IMG/VR virus record: IMGVR_UViG_3300046740_000334 | Location: 1-41,952 of that record | Source of the DNA: a virus | DNA length: 41,952 nt | Strand: one strand, 5' to 3' | Shown here: positions 6,941-14,892 of the stretch, in pieces | Position numbering within the stretch: the first letter of the stretch is position 1 | Layout: each line of letters starts with the position of its first letter | The notes under the pieces: generated by a model | Databases searched by the model: none | What the model saw: the letters and a program-made list of their open reading frames with translations, nothing else | What the model was told of the DNA's origin: nothing | Program-made: the position numbers and the translations under genes

Positions 6941-7377
6941 CTGCGATAACCTCAATTGCATGGAGCAGGACTGACGCAGAAATTCGTGGTTTTAAGAAAC
7001 CGACAGGTGGGAATGATCTTTCTTATCCCGAAATAAATTCCATGAAATTGATGCCAGTCTCAGATTTCGTTTTGGTGGCCTGGGATCTCTGTCAGGATGA
7101 GATTAAGGTTGGCAAGCATACTTTGATCAGGCCAGAAACGCACAAGAAGATGCACTACGTTGGGACTGTAATCGCTTGCGGCCCCGATGTTGATGATGTC
7201 ATCCAGCCCGGACAGAGAATCGTGTTCGATCAATTCTCGAACTTCGAGAAATATTGGGATCCTGAGATTGGCCGCGTGGCCTTGGTTCAAGAATCCAAGC
7301 AAGGAAGTTTGTTCGCTATCGTTCCCAAAAGAATTAAAGTGGAAGGGAGCGAATCAGAATATAATTACGATGTTTAA
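6937..7377 (+). CDS. GroES-like co-chaperonin, copy 2
   Basis: A TTG start overlaps the stop of copy 1. Of 146 residues, about 37-136 follow the GroES plan: MPVSDFVLVAW, a mobile-loop-like stretch DEIKVGKHTLIRPE, VGTVIACGPDV, QPGQRIVFDQF, and a final strand. The N-terminal 35 residues are extra. It is diverged from copy 1, so this is an old duplication or two separate acquisitions. The pair might form a mixed ring, be used with different clients, or one might have become a virion part; the sequence does not decide this. Confidence 0.75.
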   Translation: MTAITSIAWSRTDAEIRGFKKPTGGNDLSYPEINSMKLMPVSDFVLVAWDLCQDEIKVGKHTLIRPETHKKMHYVGTVIACGPDVDDVIQPGQRIVFDQFSNFEKYWDPEIGRVALVQESKQGSLFAIVPKRIKVEGSESEYNYDV

Positions 7378-7639
7378 AATTAAACAGGCCCTTAGTTATT
7401 CTGCTTTACAAGATGCCATCCGAATTTTTCGGAGAAGATATTCTGAGTATCCACGAATTCTTAACGTCTCCAAAGAATTAGAGTGGGTGGCAACTAAACT
7501 ATCGATTGTGATGACAATGCGTATTTGTTCTCAAAATATTTTCAGATGCAATTGGGATCTCCGGATAGATCCGCAATTGGATTCAACAGATTGGTCAATC
7601 CAGAAAGGAAAAAGAATAATTTTTTCCTCACCAGAATAA
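7370..7639 (+). CDS. Hypothetical protein
   Basis: The ATG lies inside the last bases of the GroES-like gene. The 89 residues are basic in the first half (IRIFRRRYSEYPR) with a VVAT/MTMR helix in the middle. No domain is recognised. A promoter-like sequence follows it before the next gene. Confidence 0.55.
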   Translation: MFKIKQALSYSALQDAIRIFRRRYSEYPRILNVSKELEWVATKLSIVMTMRICSQNIFRCNWDLRIDPQLDSTDWSIQKGKRIIFSSPE

Positions 7640-7644
7640 TTCGA

Positions 7645-7653
7645 TGTTATAAT
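7645..7653 (+). promoter_or_regulatory. Extended -10 promoter candidate
   Basis: TGTTATAAT is a perfect extended -10 (TGn plus TATAAT). The -35 region is poor, as is usual for extended -10 promoters, and the upstream DNA is A/T rich. Transcription would start near 7660 and lead into the exported protein at 7744. Confidence 0.5.
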
Positions 7654-7743
7654 CGGTGGGATTGATCAAAAAGATTTGGATTTTAACAATTCTCTCGGTC
7701 ATTTATGGTTTCGTTTGCTTTATTAAAGAGCAAAGGAGTTGTC

Positions 7744-8412
7744 ATGAAAAGATTTTGTCTAGTTACCGCTTTACTTCTCGCCTTTCTTTCATTACCGAAA
7801 ATAGCCAAAGCAGGAGATTTGTACGCCGGAAGTGCTGGCGGACCTGATGATTACACGGTTCTCTATACCACCAACGGAGTAATTTCAACCACGACAGTTG
7901 TGGTTTCACTCAGTTCTCAGACTCTAGCCGGAACAAACATTTGGCCTCATCCTTTAAATGCCAGATCAATTATTGTCGATACGCTTCAAGTCGAAATCGA
8001 TAAACTTGCGGCGACAACGGCTGGTGTAAAAATTGGGGTCGTGAGAGAAGTCAATGATTCCAGTGGAACCGTGACTTGGTTTGATACCTGCAACAGCACC
8101 ATAAACGTATCCAACACAAACAACTTTCAGCTTGTTCAATATGCGAATGGTGGTTTAAATACTCGCGTAAATAATGTTGCTCAAGTCACCGGGGCAAATA
8201 CAGGAACGAATCCTTGGATTTTATCCAATGATTTAAACCAAGCCAGCGCATTTTACAGCAGCAGTTCAACGGCGGCTGGACTTAGATATCCTAGCGTTAT
8301 TTCTCAAACTCCCATCTATCGAATGCAGGTAGGCGATATCGTGTCGCAGATTATTACTTCGGCCGCTGCCAACATCGCTATTCAAATTCGTTATCACGTT
8401 GAGACCAATTAA
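7744..8412 (+). CDS. Exported beta-rich protein, possible virion decoration
   Basis: The ATG at 7744 has AAAGGAG upstream. The 222 residues begin with a classic Sec signal peptide: basic MKR, hydrophobic core LVTALLLAFLSL, and a KIAKA cleavage site at about residue 23. The mature part is rich in Thr, Ser, Val, Asn and Gly, with alternating beta patterns, and resembles phage surface or decoration proteins in style, but I recognise no family. It lies between the chaperonin genes and the portal, inside the head module. The export signal is unexpected here. Confidence 0.7.
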   Translation: MKRFCLVTALLLAFLSLPKIAKAGDLYAGSAGGPDDYTVLYTTNGVISTTTVVVSLSSQTLAGTNIWPHPLNARSIIVDTLQVEIDKLAATTAGVKIGVVREVNDSSGTVTWFDTCNSTINVSNTNNFQLVQYANGGLNTRVNNVAQVTGANTGTNPWILSNDLNQASAFYSSSSTAAGLRYPSVISQTPIYRMQVGDIVSQIITSAAANIAIQIRYHVETN

Positions 8413-8657
8413 TGACCGATCTTGATAGAGAAAATTGCACGATTGGTTTAGATCCATTGGAAGATGTGGTTGTGATCACAATTCCAATCAGAAAATATGC
8501 TTTGGATCCGAATGATGGCAGCGCCTTGATTTACGGGAAGATGCGCGAATTACAGGCCCACGTCATGCAAATGGCGAACGAGATTCGGAGAAAGAAAGCA
8601 CAGGCTGGCCTCATGAAAGTCAATGGCCAATTGCCACCGAATCTCAAAGTCAATTGA
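8412..8657 (+). CDS. Hypothetical protein
   Basis: An 81-residue protein whose ATG overlaps the previous stop. The N-terminal half is acidic and beta-like (DVVVITIPIRKY) and the second half is a helix ending in a basic segment. No family is recognised. It lies in a run of small genes before the portal. Confidence 0.65.
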   Translation: MTDLDRENCTIGLDPLEDVVVITIPIRKYALDPNDGSALIYGKMRELQAHVMQMANEIRRKKAQAGLMKVNGQLPPNLKVN

Positions 8658-8866
8658 TGTGGAAACGGGTAATGCAATCATGGGAAGAATTTCAGGCTCG
8701 ATTTAAGAAGAAAGAGAAACCTGGACTCGAAGTTAAATTTAGGAAAGGGGAACACATTCCGTGGAAAAATATCTGGTTTCGCGTAACGAAAGTGGAAAAG
8801 GACAAACTGGAATTAACCCCAACTTCAGCCACAGCAGGATTCTACAAAAGGAGGGATGGCCAATAA
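8657..8866 (+). CDS. Small basic protein
   Basis: The ATG at 8657 is adjacent to a TTG at 8654 that overlaps the previous stop. The 69 residues are Lys-rich, with a helical N-terminus and a beta-like GEHIPWKNIWFRVTKVEKD segment that resembles a small SH3-like barrel. No function is assigned. About 130 bases without a gene follow (8867-8998); I see only a weak TACAAT box near 8977 there. Confidence 0.6.
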   Translation: MWKRVMQSWEEFQARFKKKEKPGLEVKFRKGEHIPWKNIWFRVTKVEKDKLELTPTSATAGFYKRRDGQ

Positions 8867-8998
8867 TGAGTCGCAATGATGTAGCTTGATTCCCTCCGAT
8901 TCCTCTACCTGCGTTCGTGCCGGCACTCTCGAATCTCACCAGCCAATTCCATTTCATAAAATTATTTCACATTGGATTACAATTAAAGGAGGCGCACC

Positions 8999-9271
8999 AT
9001 GCCTGTAGGAAAAATTATCCCATTCAGCCCAGGGGAATACCCAGAATTAAATGATTTGCCAGAAGGAACAAAAGTTTCTTTTGACGGCGAAGCCACGATT
9101 GTGAAGACTGAAGGATCAGAAGAAGGTGGAGAAGGCGAAGGTTCAATGGGTCTTCAGATTGACAATATCGACCTCAATCCCGAAGGCGAAGCTGATCGCA
9201 ATCTCAAGCAAATGACTCAAAACGATTACTCGAATAAGTCGGGTGCAACCGAGATGAAAGGCGGATTCTGA
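8999..9271 (+). CDS. Small acidic protein
   Basis: AAAGGAGG lies just before the ATG, one of the strongest sites in the window, suggesting high expression. The 90 residues are acidic with a Gly/Glu run (EGGEGEGS) in the middle. Function unknown; the position before the portal suggests a head-related role. Confidence 0.7.
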   Translation: MPVGKIIPFSPGEYPELNDLPEGTKVSFDGEATIVKTEGSEEGGEGEGSMGLQIDNIDLNPEGEADRNLKQMTQNDYSNKSGATEMKGGF

Positions 9272-9280
9272 GTCGCGTAA

Positions 9281-9484
9281 ATGCCTTGGACATCAGATAA
9301 ACAAAGAAAATGGGGTAACAGTCCCGCTGGGATCGCGGCATTAGGCCAAGCGAAAGTGGATGAGTTTAATGCTGCTTCAAAGGGTCTCAAGCTCCCCACA
9401 AAAATCGATAAGCCAAAGAATGTAGTCCGGCACCAATCTAAATATCAGGGAACACCTTATGTTGTTCCCGCGAATGTGAGGTGA
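9281..9484 (+). CDS. Conserved small phage protein (PWTSDKQRKW type)
   Basis: These 67 residues start with MPWTSDKQRKWGNSPAG, a pattern I have met in many phage genomes near head genes, usually as a short basic protein of unknown role. The C-terminal part is basic with KNVVRHQSKY. It ends four bases before the next gene. Confidence 0.65.
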   Translation: MPWTSDKQRKWGNSPAGIAALGQAKVDEFNAASKGLKLPTKIDKPKNVVRHQSKYQGTPYVVPANVR

Positions 9485-9487
9485 GTT

Positions 9488-9703
9488 ATGGCAAATCAGA
9501 GGTGGATCCAAGGCGCAATCAAGCACTCTGGGGCTTTGCATAAGGAATTGGGAGTTCCGGCTGGTAAAAAGATTCCAGCCAAAACACTTAACGCCGCCGC
9601 CAAGAAAGGTGGAACGCTGGGGCGCCGCGCCAGACTCGCTAAAACTCTGGAAGGATTCAGTCACAAAGGATCCCATCACATCACGCCAGCGAGGATGAGC
9701 TAA
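9488..9703 (+). CDS. Conserved small basic phage protein
   Basis: The 71 residues carry WIQGAIKHSGALHKELGVPA followed by KIPAK and an Ala/Lys/Arg helix (GRRARLAKTLEGF). Short basic proteins of this pattern are widespread next to portal genes in phages; the function is not established, though binding to DNA or to capsid interiors is possible from charge. The stop overlaps the next start. Confidence 0.7.
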   Translation: MANQRWIQGAIKHSGALHKELGVPAGKKIPAKTLNAAAKKGGTLGRRARLAKTLEGFSHKGSHHITPARMS

Positions 9704-9960
9704 TGAAAGCTTCAGATATTGCGCTCTTCAAGGAATTGCTGAATCGGGGTGGTGCAGACCAAATGAGCCAAGACGCTCTCGCTTATTTCTATCCTGATTT
9801 ACCGCAGAAATATGATCTTCGACTTGGGGCGCCGGATCCAGGCGAAACCGATGGGCCGGCGGACAATGGACCTTATCCAACCTCGCCAGTAGAAAATACG
9901 ATTCTTGATTCTCTTCGTAGAAAATTTATTCAGGCCAACAAAAAACATGAACGGCGATGA
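9703..9960 (+). CDS. Hypothetical protein
   Basis: An 85-residue protein with a helical N-terminus, an acidic Gly/Pro middle (APDPGETDGPADNG) and a basic end. It shares its layout with the next gene, which has PNSPLEMGYSARFGG and ends LRAKQLRKKFLMRQ, so the two may be related. Coupled on both sides by overlap. Confidence 0.6.
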   Translation: MKASDIALFKELLNRGGADQMSQDALAYFYPDLPQKYDLRLGAPDPGETDGPADNGPYPTSPVENTILDSLRRKFIQANKKHERR

Positions 9961-10192
9961 TTTACACCGGGAGAAAATGATTCAATTCCTGAGAACTCTC
10001 ATGACATTTGGTGGCCCAAAAGACGCACCCACTGATGTCGATGCTTCTTTCATGCCGAACAGTCCCTTGGAAATGGGTTACAGCGCCAGGTTCGGTGGCA
10101 GCCCCGATTCTCAAGATCAACCGGATCTTGGGCAAGAGTTACGGGCCAAACAATTGAGGAAGAAGTTTCTGATGAGGCAATTTTCTAAATGA
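9947..10192 (+). CDS. Hypothetical protein
   Basis: The ATG at 9947 lies within the end of the previous gene and gives 81 residues. The helical start, the flexible Gly/Ser/Pro middle and the basic C-terminal helix mirror the upstream protein. No family is recognised. Confidence 0.6.
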   Translation: MNGDDLHREKMIQFLRTLMTFGGPKDAPTDVDASFMPNSPLEMGYSARFGGSPDSQDQPDLGQELRAKQLRKKFLMRQFSK

Positions 10193-10605
10193 AAAAGTTT
10201 CTTCTGACAGCCTTATTGGTTTCCGTCTCTATCCCAAATTCTTCACTCACCCCAGGCAAGATCAACCCCAATCTCACCAAGAAAGTAATTTGTGCCAAGG
10301 AATTTTCAACCGAGAACTATCGAACGGTTAAGGATTCGCAAAAGAAAAAGATTTATTCTGAATACGGGATTCCCTACAAAGACCACTCTCTTTATGAAGT
10401 CGATCACTTAATCAGCCTGGAATTGGGCGGTTCAAATGATAATGTGAATCTTTGGCCACAACCGTATCCAGAAGCGAGGTGGAAGGACACGATAGAGAAC
10501 TATCTCCACAGAGCCGTGTGCAAAGACGAGATGAATTTGAAAGAAGCGCAACGCGCAGTCGTTAGTGATTGGTACAAAATTTACCAAGGTAGAAAAAACA
10601 AATGA
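10189..10605 (+). CDS. Exported HNH-type nuclease-like protein
   Basis: These 138 residues begin with a Sec-type leader (MKKFLLTALLVSVSIP). The mature part has YEVDHLISLELGGSNDNVNLW at about residues 66-86, then a KD-x-x-EN-x-L helix and VCKDEMNLKEAQ. This is the layout of a widespread bacterial and viral HNH-like secreted family: DH supplies the first His, NLW the Asn region. Two Cys outside the core could form a disulfide after export. It lies directly before the portal, overlapping its start. Role unknown; acting on DNA outside the cytoplasm or on incoming DNA are options. Confidence 0.7.
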   Translation: MKKFLLTALLVSVSIPNSSLTPGKINPNLTKKVICAKEFSTENYRTVKDSQKKKIYSEYGIPYKDHSLYEVDHLISLELGGSNDNVNLWPQPYPEARWKDTIENYLHRAVCKDEMNLKEAQRAVVSDWYKIYQGRKNK

Positions 10606-12692
10606 ACGAACTCGATATAGTTGCCGATACCGCTGAAGCAAAGATTTCCAAATCCCCCGTGTCTTTAGCCGATCAGTCGCGGCAGAAACTTGGGGAATTG
10701 CTTGATCTCAATGATGAGCAAAAGAGCAGGATCAAAACCTTCCTAAAAGAACAGATCAAGAATTGGCTTACAGATACCGCCGATCTTCACCGCCGGCTTC
10801 AGGATGATAATGATTTGGTTGAAGGAATCATCATGGAGACGGATTTCCCATGGGTGGATTGCTGCAATATCCATTCTCCGATCACTGAAATATACATGGA
10901 CGGTTACGGATCCATTATCAAACGTTCAGTTTTAGGGGCTGGCAATATCTGGGTCGCTGAGGCTGAAGTGGATGAATTGATGGACATGACAGCCGATATC
11001 GAAGAAATGATGAATTTTAAGGCCAGGAACGAATGGAATATTGAACACGGAATCAGGAATGTGATCTGGCCCACGGATCGGGATGGGCTTGGTGTTATCC
11101 AATGTCCCTATGTCGAGGAATATGAACGGTCAGACGACATCGTGTTGTTGACCAACGAACAAGATTTCCTAAATGAATTTCCAAGTCCTGAAGATGCGGG
11201 GATTTCCGAAGAGGAATGGTTTAACCTCGCCGAACTCTCTAAGCAAGCCTCTGATGAATTCCCCGTTGAAGTTCCGATCACTGCCGATAAACAAACCTAT
11301 GCTGGCCCCAAAGCTGAAATTGTAGAAGCGGTTGATTTCGTTACCTTCCCCGCCTGGGTTGCAGACATCAAAACCAAATCTTGTCGTGGTTACGGGAAAC
11401 GGTTTACTGCTCACATTGAAGAGATTCGTGAAAAAGCAGAGAACAAAGTCTTTTATAAGGACGTGGCAAAAAGCGTCATCAATGGAAATGCAGTCGCTAA
11501 AGCCAGTTCCTATATCCAAGCCAAGGATGAAATCGTTGGAATTAAACGCACCACGAACAAAGACGAACGCGATCTCTATGAATTGGTGATCAAAGGCAGA
11601 CTTGATGAAGGTGGAGAGATTAAAAAGTTACTCGTCACCTATTCCTATGAAGATGATCAGTTATTGGGTTGCATGGATTATATTTATCGCGTTGATTTTT
11701 ACGCTCTCTTCAGGATCGATGAAAGGCCAAACCAACTCTTCGGTAAGAATATTCCCGCCAAAACCAGAGATCTTAACGATCTCTCAGATACACTCATCAA
11801 CCAAGAAGTGAACACACGGACCATTTCCACTGTCCCAATATTCATGGGGCAGAAAGACATGAAGGAAGAGTTGGACCCTGAACTTCAGCAGAATAAGATT
11901 AAACCGGGGATGATTATTTGGTTATCGAATTTCGATTCCTTCACTCAATTCAAGATTCAACCCACGGATCTCGGTGAAAACGCGAATCTTCAGGAACGGT
12001 TGATGAGGATCTTGGATATGTATTTGGGGATGCCGGCTTCTCTCTTTGCCGGTGGCGTTCCCAGCGGAGACCCATCCGCACCTGGGAACAAAACCGCATC
12101 CTTAATTAATCAAGGCAATCTGAGGATGGAAGATCCAATTTCTACGTTCAGATATGGCGTCGAGGAATTGGGGAATATCTGCCTCTCCCATATGTATCAA
12201 TTCGGACCCCCTATCATTCAATTTAAGACAACCAATGATGATGGAACCCAGATCAAGACCATCCACAAAAAGTTCTTGCGTAAAAACATCAAACTCAAAA
12301 TGAATGGGATCACGGTTTTAGATAATCCGGATGCGGAGATGCAGAAACAATTCCAGCTTTACACTGTCCTCATGACCAATCCTGAATTCGCTCAGAATCC
12401 GCAGGCTCAAAACGAGGTATTGAAAGATGCCTTAGTTAAAGGGCGCGTGAATGGGCGGGATCGATATCTGCCTTCGCCGGAAGAAATCCAACAGCAGCAA
12501 GTTGATACGCAAAAGAAAGCCATGCTTCAAATTGCCGCCCAAAAACAAGCGCAAGATCAACAGGCACAGGAAGAGCAAGTGAAGACCAATCTTGCTAAGA
12601 TCAAACAAGCTATGACGATCAAAAAAACTGCGCAAGATCTAGCTGAAAACAATCTCGATCTTGCCCCTACAAATGGAGCGGCACCTGTATGA
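10602..12692 (+). CDS. Portal protein
   Basis: This 696-residue protein fits the large podovirus-type portals in size, position (after terminase, before scaffold and capsid) and style. The first 60 residues are helical; the middle is mixed with DTDFPWVD-like segments; at about residues 400-520 there is a run with LPASLF-like and GNKTASLINQGN stretches typical of portal crown and stem regions; the last 90 residues are a Gln/Ala/Lys coiled coil. It forms the dodecameric vertex ring through which DNA passes and to which terminase and adaptor bind. No signal peptide. Confidence 0.85.
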   Translation: MNELDIVADTAEAKISKSPVSLADQSRQKLGELLDLNDEQKSRIKTFLKEQIKNWLTDTADLHRRLQDDNDLVEGIIMETDFPWVDCCNIHSPITEIYMDGYGSIIKRSVLGAGNIWVAEAEVDELMDMTADIEEMMNFKARNEWNIEHGIRNVIWPTDRDGLGVIQCPYVEEYERSDDIVLLTNEQDFLNEFPSPEDAGISEEEWFNLAELSKQASDEFPVEVPITADKQTYAGPKAEIVEAVDFVTFPAWVADIKTKSCRGYGKRFTAHIEEIREKAENKVFYKDVAKSVINGNAVAKASSYIQAKDEIVGIKRTTNKDERDLYELVIKGRLDEGGEIKKLLVTYSYEDDQLLGCMDYIYRVDFYALFRIDERPNQLFGKNIPAKTRDLNDLSDTLINQEVNTRTISTVPIFMGQKDMKEELDPELQQNKIKPGMIIWLSNFDSFTQFKIQPTDLGENANLQERLMRILDMYLGMPASLFAGGVPSGDPSAPGNKTASLINQGNLRMEDPISTFRYGVEELGNICLSHMYQFGPPIIQFKTTNDDGTQIKTIHKKFLRKNIKLKMNGITVLDNPDAEMQKQFQLYTVLMTNPEFAQNPQAQNEVLKDALVKGRVNGRDRYLPSPEEIQQQQVDTQKKAMLQIAAQKQAQDQQAQEEQVKTNLAKIKQAMTIKKTAQDLAENNLDLAPTNGAAPV

Positions 12693-13057
12693 TCAGAAAT
12701 GATAATGGAAAGTGGGTCAAACCAAATCCTGAGATTATCGACAAATTGGAACGAAACAATATCTCGCTCAGGCTCGCCATTAATAGAGCCGAAATCCTTT
12801 CCCAACTCAAAAACCATCCTGCATGGACCACCATCCAAGAGATTTTAGAAGAGAAGGTTAAATCTCTTGATAATCAACTCAAGAAATTCTCAGAACTAGA
12901 CACAAGGAAAGTCGAAGCATTGCTTCAACAGAAGCTAGATTTCCAGTTCATGCTCACTATTGTCGATGATTTTGCCGATAGTGTTCCTGGTTTTGAAAGC
13001 GCGATAGCGAGAAACGAGAAAGAACTTGAATCCAGAAAACAGCCAACGGGAGCTTAA
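12689..13057 (+). CDS. Coiled-coil protein next to portal
   Basis: The ATG overlaps the portal stop. The 122 residues are almost all helical with heptad-like Leu/Ile spacing and a Lys/Glu-rich C-terminal half. It may be a small head-assembly or portal-associated factor. No family is recognised, and the next gene starts inside its end. Confidence 0.65.
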   Translation: MIRNDNGKWVKPNPEIIDKLERNNISLRLAINRAEILSQLKNHPAWTTIQEILEEKVKSLDNQLKKFSELDTRKVEALLQQKLDFQFMLTIVDDFADSVPGFESAIARNEKELESRKQPTGA

Positions 13058-13244
13058 TGCTTCCAGCGAATCACGCTGCCGGAATTGCAACAAGCTATTG
13101 AGTAAACCCATATTCAGGATTTCATGCGTTTCAATAACGACGGAACAATTTCATACGTTTCTGAAGGGTGTGCAGATAAATTATGGCGCTCAAACGAAAT
13201 GCCGGCGGTGCCGAAGTATTTCAGAGACGACTATCAAAATTTAA
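13026..13244 (+). CDS. Com-like zinc-ribbon protein
   Basis: A TTG at 13026 starts 72 residues with CRNCNKLLSKP at 18-28 and CRRCRSI at 59-65. The first knuckle, C-x-N-C-N-K-L-L, matches the Com translational regulator of phage Mu, which binds mRNA to allow mom expression. The 40-residue spacer is longer than in Mu Com, and no mom gene is seen here. It overlaps the previous gene by 32 bases. RNA binding is inferred from the family. Alternative: a non-regulatory zinc ribbon. Confidence 0.65.
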   Translation: MNPENSQRELNASSESRCRNCNKLLSKPIFRISCVSITTEQFHTFLKGVQINYGAQTKCRRCRSISETTIKI

Positions 13245-13287
13245 GAAGTTGAAGTAAACTTAATCATATTCGAGGCATTTTTCCAGG

Positions 13288-13334
13288 CCCACGATTCGCC
13301 CAAGCCTTATGGTGGCGAGCCGTGGGTTTTTTTT
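13288..13334 (+). terminator. Intrinsic terminator after portal genes
   Basis: CCCACG (13288-13293) pairs with CGTGGG (13321-13326), and inside it CGCC pairs with GGCG past a three-base internal loop; eight T residues follow. It separates the terminase-portal block from the scaffold-capsid block. I see no convincing promoter in the 33 bases between it and the next ATG, so partial read-through or antitermination may supply capsid mRNA. Confidence 0.85.
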
Positions 13335-13367
13335 ATGGCCGGACAAATCTGAGTCAAGGAGAATCAA

Positions 13368-14201
13368 ATGGAAGATATGGAACGCGGTGAACGAGGCGGA
13401 GTCGTCCTCGATGGTGGAGAAGGAACTGAGGAAAAGGGGGCTATCGATGCCGCTATTGATCAGACCAATAAGGAAGCTAACGAAATTGTCGATGAGTCGG
13501 GCGGAGCAACCGATCTTAACGCCGGAACAGAAGTATCTGAAGATGGAAAAGATGCTGGCGAAACAGAAGGTGAGGTTGTTGAAGGCAGCGAAAGCCCAGG
13601 GACGAAAGTCAATCCTGAGTTAGCGGCTTTCAAAGAAGAGATCAAGGCTGAGCTTGCAAAGCTGGCACCGGTCGCACCTGCGGCTGAAGTCAAACCTCTG
13701 ACCGAAGAACAATGGGGAAAACTCGAAGAAGATTGGGGTCAACCTCGCCAGACAATCCAACGCATCACCAACCAAAATGTTCAGGTTGTACGGAAACTCA
13801 CCGAATACATCGATTCCAGATTCGCCAAGCTTGAAGTGGGCGATACCATTCAGGCGGTATCAAAAGAAGCTCTCTACACTGATGCTCCCCGGTATCAAAA
13901 AGAGATAAGAGAATTTATTCAAGACTACGATCCCAAGCATTGGTCGAATCCAGAACTCATCAAAAGAGCCGTTATTTATGCGCGTGGTCTCAATGCGAAT
14001 GCGAATTTACAGAAGGTTCGAACTGATACCGAAAAGAACAAAAAGATTGCTGGACCAGCTCGACCATCAAGCCCAAGTGGTGGTATAAAAAGAACGACGA
14101 TGCCGGCATTAAACGGTGCGCATAGAGAGGCCGCAAACTTAATGGGATCTGAAGGCGAATACAATAAATTCCGTACTCGTCCGAGTCGGCAAATTGAGTA
14201 G
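13368..14201 (+). CDS. Probable scaffolding protein
   Basis: These 277 residues start behind a CAAGGAG site. Residues 1-85 are highly acidic and low in complexity (Glu/Gly/Asp), 85-180 contain an Ala/Glu coiled coil, and the C-terminus is basic (about 215-277). That charge split and the position between portal and capsid are typical of internal scaffolding proteins, which guide capsid assembly and leave before packaging. No protease domain is seen. Confidence 0.7.
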   Translation: MEDMERGERGGVVLDGGEGTEEKGAIDAAIDQTNKEANEIVDESGGATDLNAGTEVSEDGKDAGETEGEVVEGSESPGTKVNPELAAFKEEIKAELAKLAPVAPAAEVKPLTEEQWGKLEEDWGQPRQTIQRITNQNVQVVRKLTEYIDSRFAKLEVGDTIQAVSKEALYTDAPRYQKEIREFIQDYDPKHWSNPELIKRAVIYARGLNANANLQKVRTDTEKNKKIAGPARPSSPSGGIKRTTMPALNGAHREAANLMGSEGEYNKFRTRPSRQIE

Positions 14202-14559
14202 ATCTTTAAGAGGAAAAGGCCCTGCGTTTGGGATGACAGTTTATCCCAGCCCTTCAGCAAGGAAAGAGGGGCAGATCGGATACACGCCATTTCTCAGATG
14301 TATTCAGTGCGGGATGCCGAATGACACCAGGAAAACTCCCTGGTCAAATGTCGGGGAAGGGTTTGGGGATCCAATAGATATCACGGTGTCGCGGGCGCCA
14401 GGACAGAATACGGGGACAGTGAATACCAAAGATCATCCGGTTCAATCAGGATGTAGGTTTTGCGGGTCAATGAAATGGAGAGAGAATAAAGTGAAACCTC
14501 TTCAAGACGGAAACAACAGACCATCATCAGATTACTATAGACAAATCGGGAGGCGTTAA
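14194..14559 (+). CDS. Zinc-ribbon head-region protein
   Basis: A TTG at 14194 overlaps the scaffold stop and gives 121 residues; an ATG at 14233 behind AGGAAAAGG is an alternative. It contains LRCIQCGMPND and a later SGCRFCGSMKW, a four-Cys zinc ribbon with a Gly-rich loop between. Proteins with RGKG-x-AFG and TPWSNVGEG segments occur beside capsid genes of other phages with no assigned role. Confidence 0.7.
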   Translation: MSRSLRGKGPAFGMTVYPSPSARKEGQIGYTPFLRCIQCGMPNDTRKTPWSNVGEGFGDPIDITVSRAPGQNTGTVNTKDHPVQSGCRFCGSMKWRENKVKPLQDGNNRPSSDYYRQIGRR

Positions 14560-14561
14560 AA

Positions 14562-14834
14562 ATGCTCGTATCAAAGAGTTTTTTAGTCACAGGAAATACT
14601 TACAACAGAAACGGCAAACAGGAAAAGGATATCGCTGCAAATGTGGATAAGGCGATCAACGATTTTTTGAAATCAATAGACGGCAAAGGAAAACTGGTTG
14701 AACTGAGACCCAATGTTCAAATCGGCCCCATGCAAGACACGGCTTTTATCACAGTCATTGTTGATGTTGATGGGCGCGTGAATTTGGATAAGCCCATTAC
14801 GCCGCCACCGACTTCTACAGTTTTAAAGAAGTAA
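14562..14834 (+). CDS. Hypothetical head-region protein
   Basis: Ninety residues with a GGGAGGCG ribosome binding site. The sequence alternates beta strands (KSFLVTGNTY; TAFITVIVDVDG) around a helix (VDKAINDFLKSI), an alpha-beta layout, and ends in a Pro/Thr tail. No family is recognised. It sits between the zinc-ribbon and decoration-type genes. Confidence 0.65.
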   Translation: MLVSKSFLVTGNTYNRNGKQEKDIAANVDKAINDFLKSIDGKGKLVELRPNVQIGPMQDTAFITVIVDVDGRVNLDKPITPPPTSTVLKK

Positions 14835-14892
14835 AGCCAGATGGACCGTTATCCCAGCTTGGAACGGGAAACGAGATGAAAGGAGAATTACA

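Noticed and set aside
7656-7847. GTG-started frame with a hydrophobic N-terminus
   Set aside because: Most of it overlaps the exported protein at 7744, which has a clear ribosome site. The hydrophobic part may be chance from AT-rich DNA around the promoter.
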